A DNA stretch of 64,000 nt from Pogostemon cablin (taxonomy: Eukaryota > Streptophyta > Magnoliopsida > Lamiales > Lamiaceae). This document shows positions 45,704-58,182 of this stretch, piece after piece (the first letter of the stretch is position 1; every line of letters starts with the position of its first letter). The notes beneath the pieces are model-generated. The model had not been told where the DNA came from. It did not search any database and worked only from the letters and a program-made list of their open reading frames with translations. A program made the position numbers and the translations under genes. The stretch is taken from the NCBI GenBank assembly GCA_023678885.1, contig CM042997.1, forward strand, positions 22,512,064-22,576,063, written 5' to 3'.

Positions 45704-47875
45704 ACATGATGAAATAAGTGGAAGTCTACTAGATATGACAACAGATACAGTGGCTGAGATGTATGATTTGTATTGTAAGCATGCTAGATTAGTTGGATTT
45801 AGTGCACGTAAAGGGACTACAAGACGTTCCAGCAAAGGACATCCAATAGCAAAGAACTATATGTGTTCATGTGAAGGAATAAGACGACAAAAGGAAACTG
45901 CCAAAAAAAAATAAAGTGAGTGTTACAAGAACAGATTGCAAGGCATTAATGACAGTGAGAATAAATGAATTTGGAGGTTGTGTAGTTATTAAACATAACA
46001 CAGAGCACAATCATGAGCTAACAAGAAAGGAATGGGGTCACCTACACCGTTCAGAAAGAAAAATAACTACTGAAACTGCAGCAGTGATCGAGCATATTTT
46101 AGATTCAGGAATGGGAGCAACAAGATCTTATCACTACATGGTCAATGAAGCAGGTGGGCAGGAAAAAATATGTCATACTATGAAAGACCACAAAAACTTT
46201 GTTGATAGTTTGAAGAGAAAGAATATTGAAGGAGGAGATGCACAAACATTGCTCAACAAATTGAAAGAGGAAAATTCTCAGAATCCAGACTTCTATTATA
46301 ATTTCGTGCTAGATGAACAGTCAAGATTGGCTTGCATTTTTTGGAGAGACCCAATAATGAAGGAAGATTACTTTTTATATGGAGATGTGGTTATTTTTTA
46401 TACAACCTACAGAACTAATAAATATGATCTCATATGTGCACCTTTTGTGGGAGTGAACAATCATAGGAAAAACGTCATGTTTGGTTGTGCTTTTATATTA
46501 GATGAGAGAGCAGTTACCTTTGATTGGCTGTTTACAGAATTCAGAAAATCAATGGAAGACAAATATCCATTAACAATCATCACTGATCAGGACCATGCAA
46601 TTTCTTCTGCAATACCAAAGGTAAGATGATTAGAAAATTAATTTATTAACTTTAAAATTCATTGAATAGTCTACATTACATTATAGAGTAATCTATGCTT
46701 CTATAAATGAGTAACCCTAATATTTCTATGTTGGCAGATATTTCCAGAAATCAAACACAGATTATGTTTGTGGCACATACATGAAAAGGCTACGGGTAAA
46801 TTTGGAAAAATAAAAGGTAACCATGATTTTCTGGAACATTTCAATAGATGTTTGTCAGGATGTGTTGATGAGGAAGACTTTGAATTGTGTTGGAATAGTA
46901 TGATAAAAAAATATAATTTACAAACTCACACATGATTAATGAAAATATATGGTGTGAAGGAAAAGTGGTGTACATCATTGAATAAAAACTACTTCTCTGC
47001 TGGTATGTTGTCATCACAACGAAGTGAGAGTACAAATAATGTAATAGGGTTTAATACAAGAAAAGACACAAACTTGACAGAATTTTACAGAATCTTCAAT
47101 GATGTAGTCAAGAAATGGAGGAATAATGAAGTGTTGGATGAATTTAATGGGACAAGAACAGAACCTTATACTTTCTTGGAAAAAAAAGGCTTGATAAAAC
47201 ATGATGCAGAAGTTTACACACAGTCAGTTTTCAGAGAATTTGAAAAGGAGTTCTTAAAAAGCGTAAATATTACCACTAAAGTGTGTGCATTTGAAGATTG
47301 CACTATAGCATACGATGGTGGTGAGCCTGAAGATGGTAAGCTTATGAGAGTTATTTTTGATACACATTTGAAGCTCATATAGTGCACCTACAAGAAATTT
47401 GAAGAAATGGGTCTCTTGTGCCACCACAGTTTAAATGTTCTACTCATAAACTCAGTGAAGCTGATTCCTGAGTCTTATATAATGAAAAGATGGACAAAAC
47501 TTGCAAAAGCTGATGTGTGGGATAGAATTAAAAAGGAACTTCCAACAATGGATAAAGATAAAGCTATACCATGGAGGCATCAAATGACTCGTAAGTATTA
47601 TACTTTGGTCTTGTTATGTGAAGATAATAAACAAGTAAGGGAGGCACTTGAAGAATCTTATACAAGAGATTTGAAGAAAATAAAAAAAAGTAGTAGGGAT
47701 TGATGAAGAATATGCAGATACAACAGAATCCACATCATCCACAGCTGTTTTGGATCCTGCACGTGCAAAGACAAAGGGAAGAAATAAAAGAATAAAGAGT
47801 GGTCTACAAAGTTCAAAAGGACAAAAGAAGACTAGCACAAGTGGAATAAAAATAGGAAATAAATATTTGATTTAG
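45704..47875 (+). pseudogene. MULE transposase (FAR1/FHY3-MuDR type), main exons, inactivated
   Basis: Transposase that would cut and move the element. Order: a FAR1-type DNA-binding domain (LYCKHARLVGFSARKGTTRR .. CSCEGI .. CKALMTVR .. HNTEHNHEL; the HNHEL metal-binding end is intact), then the MULE catalytic domain, then SWIM. Exon 45704-46620 ends PK|GTAAGA; the next starts at 46738 with IFPEIKHRLCLWHIHEKATG. Damage: one A missing in an A-run near 45905 causes a frameshift; the first catalytic Asp of FDTTYRTN is Tyr (IFYTTYRTNKYD); TGA after LQTHT (46933-46935); TAG at about 47380; the SWIM CxC is CTY; a frame change near 47700 precedes the typical tail LDPARAKTKGRNKRIKS. The second Asp (IITDQDHA) and the E of DFELCW remain. 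Convergent with the protease gene, about 1 kb apart. Confidence 0.9.
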
Positions 47876-49662
47876 TATTCTTTCGTAATGTTCAAAACAA
47901 AAATAAACACTTGATCTATATTTTACATATTTGATTATAAGCATTTTACCTGGGCATTGAAGATTTATATAATTTCTATAATTTTTGTAGTAGTGATCAC
48001 CTTCTGTACTTATTACACATATTCACAAAACATAGCCTCTGTCATTGAGAAATGAGTAACCTAGTTCATTTAAAAGAGTACTCCAATTAAGTCGAAAGAG
48101 TAACCTAAATTTGAGTATAAGCATTTAACTGTTGTAGCATATATCACTTTTTGTACTTTTTACAAATGTCCCTTTTGTGCTTCTTACACATATCCCAGAG
48201 CTATAGTTTGTAACATTTTGTGATTTCCATAGCAGGGATCAACTTTTGTACCTTTTACATATATCTGTAACCATAGTTTGTGTCATTTGAAAAAAGAATG
48301 AGCTATTTAATCAAAAAATATCCTAATAATTCAAATGAGTAGTCTAAAGTTACTTTCAGATCGCATGGAATTATTACCACTATTCCTGATAAACATTCAG
48401 TTTAAATAAACAGTAGTTGAAATAAAAAATAATTCAGTACAATATTACAATACAAAAGACTAATCCAATTATATATCAAATTAGATAGATGTTTAATGGA
48501 TCACTTTTCATACCTTGGATAAAACTATGTATAATCTGAGGATTTAATAAATGTATATTAATTGTGTTATATCTCATAACAACACCTGTTTGAATCAGTT
48601 TATTACAATATAAGTTATCAAACAAGTTACCAATATCTACAACAATCTATAATAATCCAAATGAGAAATTATTTAAATTTCACAGAAATCAAACACAAAC
48701 TTCAGAATACAAAGACTAATTTTATAAAATCAAAGATCAAACAGTAATCCTACAATTCACAAATCAATGAATCAAAATGAGATTACTTCTAGTGCTGTTC
48801 AAACAGTGTATCTAACAGTAATCAAAATTCATTTAATTGAGAACAGTACTTAGAGTACCTACATATCAGTTACCACAAAAATGACTATAATAATCAGAAT
48901 CAAATCCAATTAACTATTACATAGAAAGTTTCTTAGGTATCCTTTTCCTCTTTCCTAATTCATGTTCATTTAAACTCTTCAATTTTTCCCCAGCCAACAT
49001 CTTTTTCTCCAATTTCTTTTGCATCAAGTCTTCCTTCTTGCGTTCGGAGACGTTCTTGATCAAATCTGGCTTTTTCTTGTAGAGTTTCTTTGTTTCAATA
49101 ATGACAAAATCCCTCAACTCATTAAAGTTTGATAATACTATACTTGCACAAATTTCACCACGCAAGCTCAACCTTATACCAGCCTACAGGAAAGAGTATG
49201 GAATAATCAAAATGACCAATCACCTGAGATACAATTATCAAATTGCAAAATGATACACTTAAGATGCAATTATCAAAATACAATAATCAAAGATGGAATA
49301 TGCAATTATCAAGGCCCATGACATGTATAAGTCATTAAAACGTCCATATCTTTGTCAAATGAAAATAGGACAATATCGTGGAAACCATTAACAAAGAAAC
49401 AGAAACTAAAAAAGTTAAAGAATTCAAATAAAGAGCGGCATATTATTAAAGAGTGACCTATGTTGTCCAAAAGAGTAATCCAATTAAATGTAAAAAGAGT
49501 AACCTAAACTACATGAATGAGCATTATCTGATGAACAGTTTTAACAAATCATTTATGTTGTTTTCTACATAGGAACAAAACATATTAGAAAAAATTACTT
49601 AATAATTAGTAAGTATTAAAAAATTCATATACATTGAAAGTGCTCATAAATAATGAAGGGAA

Positions 49663-50092
49663 CTATATCCTGAATAAATATACCTTGTTCAAATTCGGTT
49701 CTGTATAAGGATATCCATCAAAGTGCTTGATATGATGCATGACATAAATACCACAATCATTATCAACTCTTGATGTAGTCCATTTAAAATTGATTGGCTC
49801 ATCCACGTAGTTAACCATCTCAGCAGCTTTTGGATAATTTATATAAGCCAATTACTGAATCATCATTTGGACCTAAAAAAATAAACTGCATTAGATTAAA
49901 AAACTTTAAAATGTTAAATTTAAAAAAAATAAAAACATATCAATTTTATGTTACCAGGAAACGTGCTGACTGATAATAGTATTGTTTTTCAGGATCACAC
50001 CACTTCTTATTGTCCAAGTATTGGATCTTGGAGTCCACCAGATTGATGACTACAACATTGAAGTGGTGCTCCAAACACATTGGCAAAAAAAT
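49663..50092 (-). pseudogene. Ulp1 catalytic-core exons
   Basis: Part of the gene above, listed because it decides the family. Exon 50092-49955 (46 codons, phase 0 both ends) carries the catalytic His and Asp in IFLPMCLEHHFNVVVINLVD and SKIQYLDNKKW. Exon 49872-about 49690 carries the nucleophile in FKWTTSRVDNDCGIYVMHHI then KHFDGYP. In C48 proteases these are the HW.L.V.D, LDS and DCG.(F/Y).M motifs; here H is followed by F and the Asp is in LDN. TAA at 49852-49854 lies between them, so the copy cannot make an active enzyme unless this intron is spliced differently. Confidence 0.85.
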
Positions 50093-52136
50093 CTATATAA
50101 AAAATAACTTTGAAAAATGTTAAGCAATTTTATTAAATAAAGATTGTAAAACTTCAACAAATATAAAGAGTAATCCCATTAATAATAGAAAACCAAAAGT
50201 TCTACTGGAGTAACCACAATTAACTGTGAAGAGTAACCACATGATTACTTAAAGAGTAACCGTATCAGCAAAAAGAATATCAGATATTTAAAATAAGAAT
50301 ATATCATACCAATTCAGCACTTAATAACATGTCTTTGAAAGACTCCAGCCATAAATCCCAGCATATTTTAAAATTCTCGTAATTGGCTGTAGGAACATCT
50401 AATTGAATTGTTTCTTGAAGCAAATACTACAAAAAAATTAAGAATATATAAATATACTGCATTAGATTTATTTAAAAAGTTTAAACAATTTAAAAAAAGA
50501 AAGAAATACTTACACTATGATCAATGTTAAAAACAAATCTCTGTTTGTGCCTATCATGCCCTGACTCAGCATTCACCTCAAGAATCCAAGCAGAAAAGAT
50601 CGTATCATATATTTGACAATTGCGTTTCATGGATAGAATGTCATCTTGTTGGATAAAATGGAACAACCCCCTTCGAAAATAACGCTTCCTGATTGAATTA
50701 TAAAACATAAAAAAAATGTTAATAAATAGACAAAATTATATTTAGAAAAAGATATTTATAAAGAAAAAATGCACTTACTGATCCATTGAAACTTCAGCAT
50801 CATAAAAAATATAGTCCAAAACCTCCTTATACTCCTTCTCCATGCCTTCAAAAACCTTTTTGTGTTGAGTAATGAATTTTGAAACATAACCAACATCTTC
50901 AACCATGTTGTCTAGATTGTTAATTGAAGATCTCTGAGGTCTTGTTCTCTGAACTGAATCTCTTGCTTCACTTAATTCTTGAGTGGACACATCTTCAACA
51001 TCATCATCTTCGTCCAATTCAACATCTTCAGAGTTAAAATACTGTTTTCCAGCCTCAAAATAATCTTCCTCTGGATCAGAAGGAATGTGTGGAGACGGGG
51101 TAAACTTATAACTAGGCATTTCTGCAGCTAGCTTTTTGGTTGCTTTGAAGTGCTTGATAATATCATCAATATATTTCAACACATTTTCATCACAAAAGAA
51201 TTTCTGGGAATCAGATTCCTCAGGAGTGGAACTCTGATTATCCTTAAACTTTTGAGCAAGTTCGGAAACTTTAGCAAGCTTTGATTGATATTTCTTCAAG
51301 AAACTATCTGCATCATGCTTAAGACTATTTAACAAACTGCCTATTTCCTGAATAAAAAAACAAAACCAACAGATTATTTCCTATATTCCCATAAAGTCAA
51401 ATTTATATTTTAAATAGTAACCCAAGACATATAAAAGAGTAATCGTATTGATATATAAGAGTACCCTGTCTAAAACTAATTAAAGAAATGCATTATATAA
51501 TACCTTGGTCTGTGCGTCATCTATAACAGGATCTGAACTGGTAAGGTCAACAATTTTGACAACTCCATTTGCAGATAGAGGATATCTATAACTCAATTTT
51601 CCGAGACCAAATTTACCGGCTTCCATTTCTTCCTTCTTCCTTGAAAGCAGTTTAATATCTATCCAATGCAGTATAAGAGAATGGATACATGTTCTGGTAT
51701 TCCCCTCCAAATTATACGATGAAAATATATGATTTGCAATAAAAGAATGCATCCCCTAATGCATGTACAACTCATCCAAAAACAAACTTGCACCAATCAA
51801 GTTTGGGAATCATACTCACATCTTCCAATGATTTAGCAACCCGACTCTTAATAGACCCATTGACAGCAGGTGCAAGAAAAGAACTTACAGCATATAACAC
51901 AAATATTCTTTTAAAATCCACACCTCCATCCTTAAACTTGTTCAAAAGAAGATCACCCAAACAACCACGATGCATTTTGACCTTTATATCATATTCGCTT
52001 TTAATGAAATCGAGAAACTCTGACCCTTCAAGATTTGTAAACATTGCCACATCCATACCATCATTCCTTGGCAGCATAAAACATCATAGACATCATCAGG
52101 AGTAACACAAAAGCTCTGATAATTATCCACGGTTAT

Positions 52137-52283
52137 AGAGCTGTTAAAATAAATGAGTCGCTCGATAGCTCATCTAAACTCGACTCGTGACTATTTGAGC
52201 TTGAATTCGAGCTCGTCTAATGCTTGTCACGTCATCAAGTCGAGCTCGGCTCAATTTGATAAGACTCGATAATAAAAAATAAT

Positions 52284-52377
<94 letters not shown>

Positions 52378-52512
52378 ATAGTTATTAAAATATCTTAATT
52401 AAAATCCTACTCGATTAGACTCTAAAGCTCGTCAAGATTCAAAAGTTCAACTCCTTTTGCTTAATGAGCTGAGCCGAATCAAACTCGAGCTCGATTGAGT
52501 AATTTACCTTAT
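52137..52512. mobile_element. probable hAT-type nonautonomous element with (TA)n
   Basis: AGAGCTGTTAAAATAAATGAG start, with GAGCTCG/TCGAGCT-rich arms on both sides and a long (TA)n run (52288-52375) in the middle. TTATAGAG / TTATAGGG may be an imperfect 8-bp target duplication. It interrupts the protease gene. Confidence 0.55.
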
Positions 52513-53085
52513 AGGGGTCTCATCATCAACAAGACTGCAAGCAATGATAAAAAATAAAGATCAAAACAAAGAATATCACATAAAACAAATTTAATTTACT
52601 TCAAGTTTAATACAAAATAATTTCAAATCCATCTACTTCTTTCCATTACCAAAATAATAGAAAAATGAAAACTAGAAGTTGATAACCAAACATCACAAAA
52701 CATGGACAAAATGAAAACAAATAAAAACTACAAACAGTAAAGTAAAATCTGGTTCATAAAAAACCAATTCAACAAAAAGAGTAACCCATTAAACAGTAAA
52801 TAGTAAACAAGATCAAATTAGATATCATAAAAATTAATCAAACTATACAGAGTAACCTAAATTATAAAACAGAGTAATCTCATATATAGGAAAGAGTAAC
52901 ATTCGAAACTAGAAACACAAAAATGATACCTCCTATCTCTGAGATTAGGAGTTGTTTTTTTTTTTTTTTGCTTTTCTCTGCCATCCCAAAAGGGTTGTTT
53001 TTAGATATATTGCTACAATTTCAAAAAGAACAAATAAGAGCACAGCAACATACATATAAAGAAAAAACAGTTCAACGAATCAAAC

Positions 53086-53160
53086 CTTTGTTTATCATTC
53101 CTTAACTTTGACCTCCTCTCATGAATAATAGGTATTACAGTTTCAGTGTGTCCAATTTCA
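53086..53160 (-). repeat. repeat exon 5 of the protease gene (75 nt)
   Basis: Reads EIGHTETVIP..HERRSKLRND between TAG| and |GTTTG. One codon is lost relative to the other repeats, and DSD is changed to IIH. Separated from repeats 1-4 by the gypsy element. Confidence 0.75.
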
Positions 53161-53689
53161 CTACAAATTCAACAAGAACAAAACATTAATATAAGAGTAT
53201 ATCTGTAACATCCCATACTTTTGACTCGTAAATTCTATTGTGGCCCAAATATCTAAGGACTAATTTTTCCAGCCCATTCATTCTTATCAGCCGTAAGACA
53301 AAGGAAATAGAAGCAGAAAATATGATTTCTTACTCCTCAAGAAATCCAATCGAAATCTTCATAAAGAAGATATTTTATCCTTCTTATCAAGTCCCATATT
53401 TTAGGAAAATTTGTTAAAACCTATGAGGGGATATGCACTGTTATTTCGATCAGTCAAATCAATATAAGTCCCAATCTACGTTCATTCCATATTCAGTCTT
53501 CTCTAAATATTTCATCCACTCTACAGCAGAAGAAAGGTTTCAAAGGTGACTTGGATCGTGGCGTTTGATAATCGAACTTAGACTTTGCAAGTGTTTCAGG
53601 TGGGGATTCTCTCATCCTATATGTGTTACATTATTTCGTATGTGATAGTTGAAATTACTTGGAATATGTGAATGGAATGTATTACACGG

Positions 53690-53836
53690 GTAAGGGCTGT
53701 AATGGTGCCTTACTATTACATGAGTATGGGCTGTAAATAAGTGTCATACTATAGCATGGGTAAGGGCCGTGAAGGGGTGCCTTACCAACGAATCGATATC
53801 GTATTACATGAATAATGGGCCGAAAGGTGCCTTATT
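53690..53836 (+). repeat. four hairpin-forming units in the 5' LTR of the gypsy element
   Basis: Units with core GGGCYGTRA..GGTGCC: arms GTAAGG/CCTTAC (53690-53713), GTATG/CATAC (53724-53749), GTAAGG/CCTTAC (53760-53785), AATAA/TTATT (53811-53836). Same in the 3' LTR (56876-57023). Confidence 0.65.
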
Positions 53837-54967
53837 TGACACGACAAGATTATTGACATGAAAGGATTGTATTGTAAGTGAAATTGATTATTGCACATGG
53901 ATTAATTGACATGTATAAGTATGATAAAATCTTCACTGAGCTTGTGGTTGCTCACCCCAATCTATCTCCCCTTTCAGGTAAGCGTGGCGGTAGCGTACGA
54001 GCGGGGGCGCGATGGCAAGAGGAGACTTAATAAAACTTCAATAAATTGCAGCGTATACTGTGCTGTGAACTTTCATATTTTATTGGAAATTATGTTAAAT
54101 CTGAATTGTCATGTTTTATGATTGGAGTATTTACTATAGGTATTACTTGAAGTAATTGTGAACATGTATTTATTAAATTCTGTGAGTAATCTGCAAAACT
54201 GTCCTTGTTCATGAGATGGGAGTCAATTTATATTTTCTGCAGTAATTATGTGGTTGAGCATGTTATATGGGGGTTCATATATAGTCGATCACTTGTTAAA
54301 GTATAGGAGTTGTTGAGCTTGGGTTGCCATTAGAAAATTAGTGGGTTGGTAGACAATTCATGTTTATAATTTATCTTATGAGAAACCAAATTCTGTTAAG
54401 TTGCTTATTAGCGTACAAATCATGCATGTAATCTTACTCAGCCATGAATTCAGTTAATTCGTTTTTGGTACTTGTGAGGAATATGATTTTTCATTGTATG
54501 CTAATTGATGTGTTCTGTTTCTTCAAATTAGGTGTCACATGTTTTGATTAATTTTCAGTACTCAAAAACTATTTCATGAAGAGTGAGAGTTGGTGCGTAA
54601 CTATCATAGTCAGATGTTTAACAACCTATTAATTAGTCAGTATTTGCAATTAAGAGGTGTTATTCGAGTGTAGTCTACTAGGTAGTCCTATAAGTTTTGA
54701 TGTGGCTTATGAGTATAAAGTATCGTAGTTTCACTTTTTTTTTGTTACTATTTTTTTGCTAACCTATAGGTGCCTCTTATATATAAAAATCATTGGTTAT
54801 ATAATAAATAAAAAATTTCGTGAGTTCCTATAAAAGGGTGAAGAAGCATTATGATTTGAAATAGTTTTAATTATTTGTTTAAGTGTTTGGTCATACCCTT
54901 TGTAAAGGATTTTTATTAAAGAATTTTACGTATAAATCTTATTTATTAAAATTGGGGTGTGACAGAA

Positions 54968-54979
54968 TGGTATCAGAGC
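54968..54979 (+). other. primer binding site, initiator tRNA-Met (gypsy element)
   Basis: TGGTATCAGAGC, 3 nt after the 5' LTR. Confidence 0.92.
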
Positions 54980-55394
54980 AGGTATACGGTTCTGTATACT
55001 TGCTAAAAAAAAATTCCACATATATGTGATTTACGTGGCTTGCATGATATGATTTTGCTATTGAAAAAAAAAAATTAATAAAAGTCTCTCGCTACGCATC
55101 CACCGAGTACGACGCCCGCTTCATCAAGGTATGAAAGTATTTATGATTTCAAGTTTAGTTTTAAAAAAAAAAATTCAGAATTTACATGCTCATGTTAATG
55201 CGAGATTTGAGTATTGTATGCTAGCTATTGAACTTAAATTTGTTTATATGCTCTTGTATGCTATAGAAGAAGAACTTGTATATACCTCTATAGTGCTAGT
55301 TCATGATATGATATTTCAAGAAGATAGTATGATTAATTAGCTTTATGGACGACATTTGCAACAAGCTAAAGTTATTTATGGTGGAAATTGAAGG

Positions 55395-56309
55395 ATGCCT
55401 CCAAGAAGAGACGTTCACCCTCAAAACGTTTCGAATGCTCAGAATGTCCAACATCCTCAGAACGCACCAAATGCTCCAAACGCTGATGCTGATGCTCATA
55501 CAAAGATAGTACATGAGTTTCGCCAAAACCATCCACCCTTCTTCAAGGGGAGTGAAGGGCCCGAGTACGTGGAGGAGTGGCTACGAGCACTTGAGAGAAT
55601 TTTTCGTCTCTTAAGGTGCAATGATGAGCAGCGTGTGATCTGCGCGTCCTATCAATTTACCGAAGATGCCGACCACTGGTGGGACGGATACTGGGAGATG
55701 AGACCTAATGAGAACAGGGAAGCTATTACTTGGACAGAGTTTAAGGATATAGTAATGGCAAACTACTATCCTCAGGTTTACCGCAATAATATGGAGCATG
55801 AATTTTACAATCTCCAGCAAGGGAATATGACCGTAATTGAGTATGAGCGGCGGTTTAATCAGCTGCGCCGATCAGCTCCACAGCTGGTCAACACTGAGGA
55901 GAAACGAGCTAAGAAGTTCCTGGATGGACTGCACCAGGACATACAAGAATCAATGTCTTCACTACCTGATATGAGCTACGCCGACACGTTTATGAGGGCC
56001 CATAAAGTTGAAGCTTGCTTACTGAAAGGGCGAGCGAACAGCGAGCAAATGGAGAACCTTGGCAAAAGAGGAAGGAAAAACTTTGACCAAGGAGATAGCA
56101 ATGGCAATGAAGAACAAGACGAGGTTGAAGGAGACCCAAATTCAGATACTCAACAAGCTCCAAGACCCTCATGTGCTAAGTGTGGAAGAAACCATGGAGG
56201 CGAATTCTTGTATGGACAAGGAGTATGCTATAAATGCCGTGAGCCGGGGCATAAAGCTCAACAATGCCCAAAGCGAGATGCCCGTGATTTTGGAGGAAGA
56301 GATGGGTGA
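55395..56309 (+). CDS. gag: gypsy Gag protein (capsid plus zinc knuckle)
   Basis: 304 codons, ATG to TGA. Gag forms the cytoplasmic virus-like particle that packages element RNA. Residues 1-35 are a low-complexity lead with QNVSNAQNVQHPQNAPNAPN. Residues about 40-190 are the retrotransposon gag domain: FRQNHPPFFKGSEGPEYVEE, WLRALERIFR, DADHWWDGY, TWTEFKDIVMANYYP, EFYNLQQGNMTVIEYERRFN, LRRSAPQLVNTEEKRAKKFL. Near residue 285 is a CCHC knuckle, CYKCREPGHKAQQC, that binds RNA, and a second cysteine pair CAKCGRNHGG lies before it. The ending is short and there is no protease. Length and motifs fit Tekay/Del-like gag. The ORF is intact in a young element, so it may still be translated; the element lacks all pol functions. 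Confidence 0.95.
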   Translation: MPPRRDVHPQNVSNAQNVQHPQNAPNAPNADADAHTKIVHEFRQNHPPFFKGSEGPEYVEEWLRALERIFRLLRCNDEQRVICASYQFTEDADHWWDGYWEMRPNENREAITWTEFKDIVMANYYPQVYRNNMEHEFYNLQQGNMTVIEYERRFNQLRRSAPQLVNTEEKRAKKFLDGLHQDIQESMSSLPDMSYADTFMRAHKVEACLLKGRANSEQMENLGKRGRKNFDQGDSNGNEEQDEVEGDPNSDTQQAPRPSCAKCGRNHGGEFLYGQGVCYKCREPGHKAQQCPKRDARDFGGRDG

Positions 56310-56389
56310 CAAGCAAAGTATCCACGCTCTAGCGGAAGTGGTAAGTTGTTTTGAATTTCGAGGACGAAATTTTTATTAGAAGGGTAGGA

Positions 56390-58150
56390 TGTAACATCCC
56401 ATACTTTTGACTCGTAAATTCTATTGTGGCCCAAATATCTAAGGCCCAATTTTTCCAGCCCATTCATTCTTATCAGCCGTAAGACAAAGGAAACAGAAGC
56501 AGAAAATATGATTTCTTACTCCTCAAGAAATCCAATCGAAATCTTCATAAAGAAGATATTTTATCCTTCTTATCAAGTCCCATATTTTAGGAAAATTTGT
56601 TAAAACCTATGAGGGGATATGCACTGTTATTTCGATCAGTCAAATCAATATAAGTCCCAATCTACGTTCATTCCATATTCAGTCTTCTCTAAATATTTCA
56701 TCCACTCTACAGCAGAAGAAAGGTTTCAAAGGTGACTTGGATCGTGGCGTTTGATAATCGAACTTAGACTTTGCAAGTGTTTCAGGTGGGGATTCTCTCA
56801 TCCTATATGTGTTATATTATTTCGTATGTGATAGTTGAAATTACTTGGAATATGTGAATGGAATGTATTACACGGGTAAGGGCTGTAATGGTGCCTTACT
56901 ATTACATGAGTATGGGCTGTAAATAAGTGCCATACTATAGCATGGGTAAGGGCCGTGAAGGGGTGCCTTACCAACGAATCGATATCGTATTACATGAATA
57001 ATGGGCCGAAAGGTGCCTTATTTGACACGACAAGATTATTGACATGAAAGGATTATATTGTAAGTGAAATTGATTATTGCACATGGATTAATTGACATGT
57101 ATAAGTATGATAAAATCTTCACTGAGCTTGTGGTTGCTCACCCCAATCTATCTCCCCTTTCAGGTAAGAGTGGCGGTAGCGTACGAGCGAGGGCGTGATG
57201 GCAAGAGGAGACTTAATAAAACTTCAATAAATTGCAGCGTATACTGTGCTGTGAACTTTCATATTTTATTGGAAATTATGTTAAATCTGAATTGTCATGT
57301 TTTATGATTGGAGTATTTACTATAGGTATTACTTGAAGTAATTGTGAACATGAATTTATTAAATTCTGTGAGTAATCTGCAAAACTGTCCTTGTTCATGA
57401 GATGGAAGTCAACTTATATTTTCTGCAGTAATTATGTGGTTGAGCATGTTATATGGGGGTTCATATATAGTCTGTCACTTGTTAAAGTATAGGAGTTGTT
57501 GAGCTTGGGTTGCCATTAGAAAATTAGTGGGTTGGTAGACAATTCACGTTTATAATTTATCTTATGAGAAACCAAATTCTGTTAAGTTGCTTATTAGAGT
57601 ACAACTCATGCATGTAATCTTACTCAGCCATGAATTCAGTTAATTCGTTTTTGGTACTTGTGAGGAATATGATTTTTCATTGTATGCTAATTGACGTGTT
57701 CTGTTTCTTCAAATTAGGTGTCACATGTTTTGATTAATTTTCAGTACTCAAAAACTATTTCATGAAGAGTGAGAGTTGGTGCGTAACTATCATAGTCAGA
57801 TGTTTAACAACCTATTAATTAGTCAGTATTTGCAATTAAGAGGTGTTATTCGAGTGTAGTCTACTAGGTAGTCCTATAAGTTTTGATGTGGCTTATGAGT
57901 ATAAAGTATCGTAGTTTCACTTTTTTTTTGTTACTGTTTTTGTGCTAACCTATAGGTGCCTCTTATATATAAAAATCATTGGTTATATAATAAATAAAAA
58001 ATTTCGTGAGTTCCTATAAAAGGGTAAAGAAGCATTATGATTTGAAATAGTTTTAATTATTTGTTTAAGTGTTTGGTCATACCCTTTGCAAAAGATTTTT
58101 ATTAAAGGATTTTACTTATAAATCTTATTTATTAAAATTGGGGTGTGACA
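56390..58150 (+). repeat. 3' LTR of the gypsy element
   Basis: 1761 bp, preceded by the purine tract AGAAGGGTAGGA and followed by ATATC. Confidence 0.95.
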
Positions 58151-58182
58151 ATATCAACATAATAGAGTCTAATGAATCAAAC

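Larger units (their letters stand above)
53204..58150 (+). mobile_element. gag-only Ty3/gypsy element (TR-GAG type), young
   Basis: Two LTRs of equal length, 1761 bp (53204-54964, 56390-58150), differing at about 1.5% by eye, begin TGTAACATCCCATAC and end GGGGTGTGACA. The target duplication ATATC is exact (53199-53203, 58151-58155). Primer site TGGTATCAGAGC (54968-54979), initiator tRNA-Met. The interior is only 1,425 bp and holds one gag ORF. Just before the 3' LTR, AATTTCGAGGACGAAATTTTT is the usual end of chromovirus (Tekay/Del-like) pol, so pol was deleted between gag and its tail. It moves, if at all, with proteins of a full-length relative. Confidence 0.95.

Noticed and set aside
53906..54121. 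71-codon frame, repeated at 57092-57307
   Set aside because: Inside both LTRs of the gypsy element, no domain, explained by LTR duplication.
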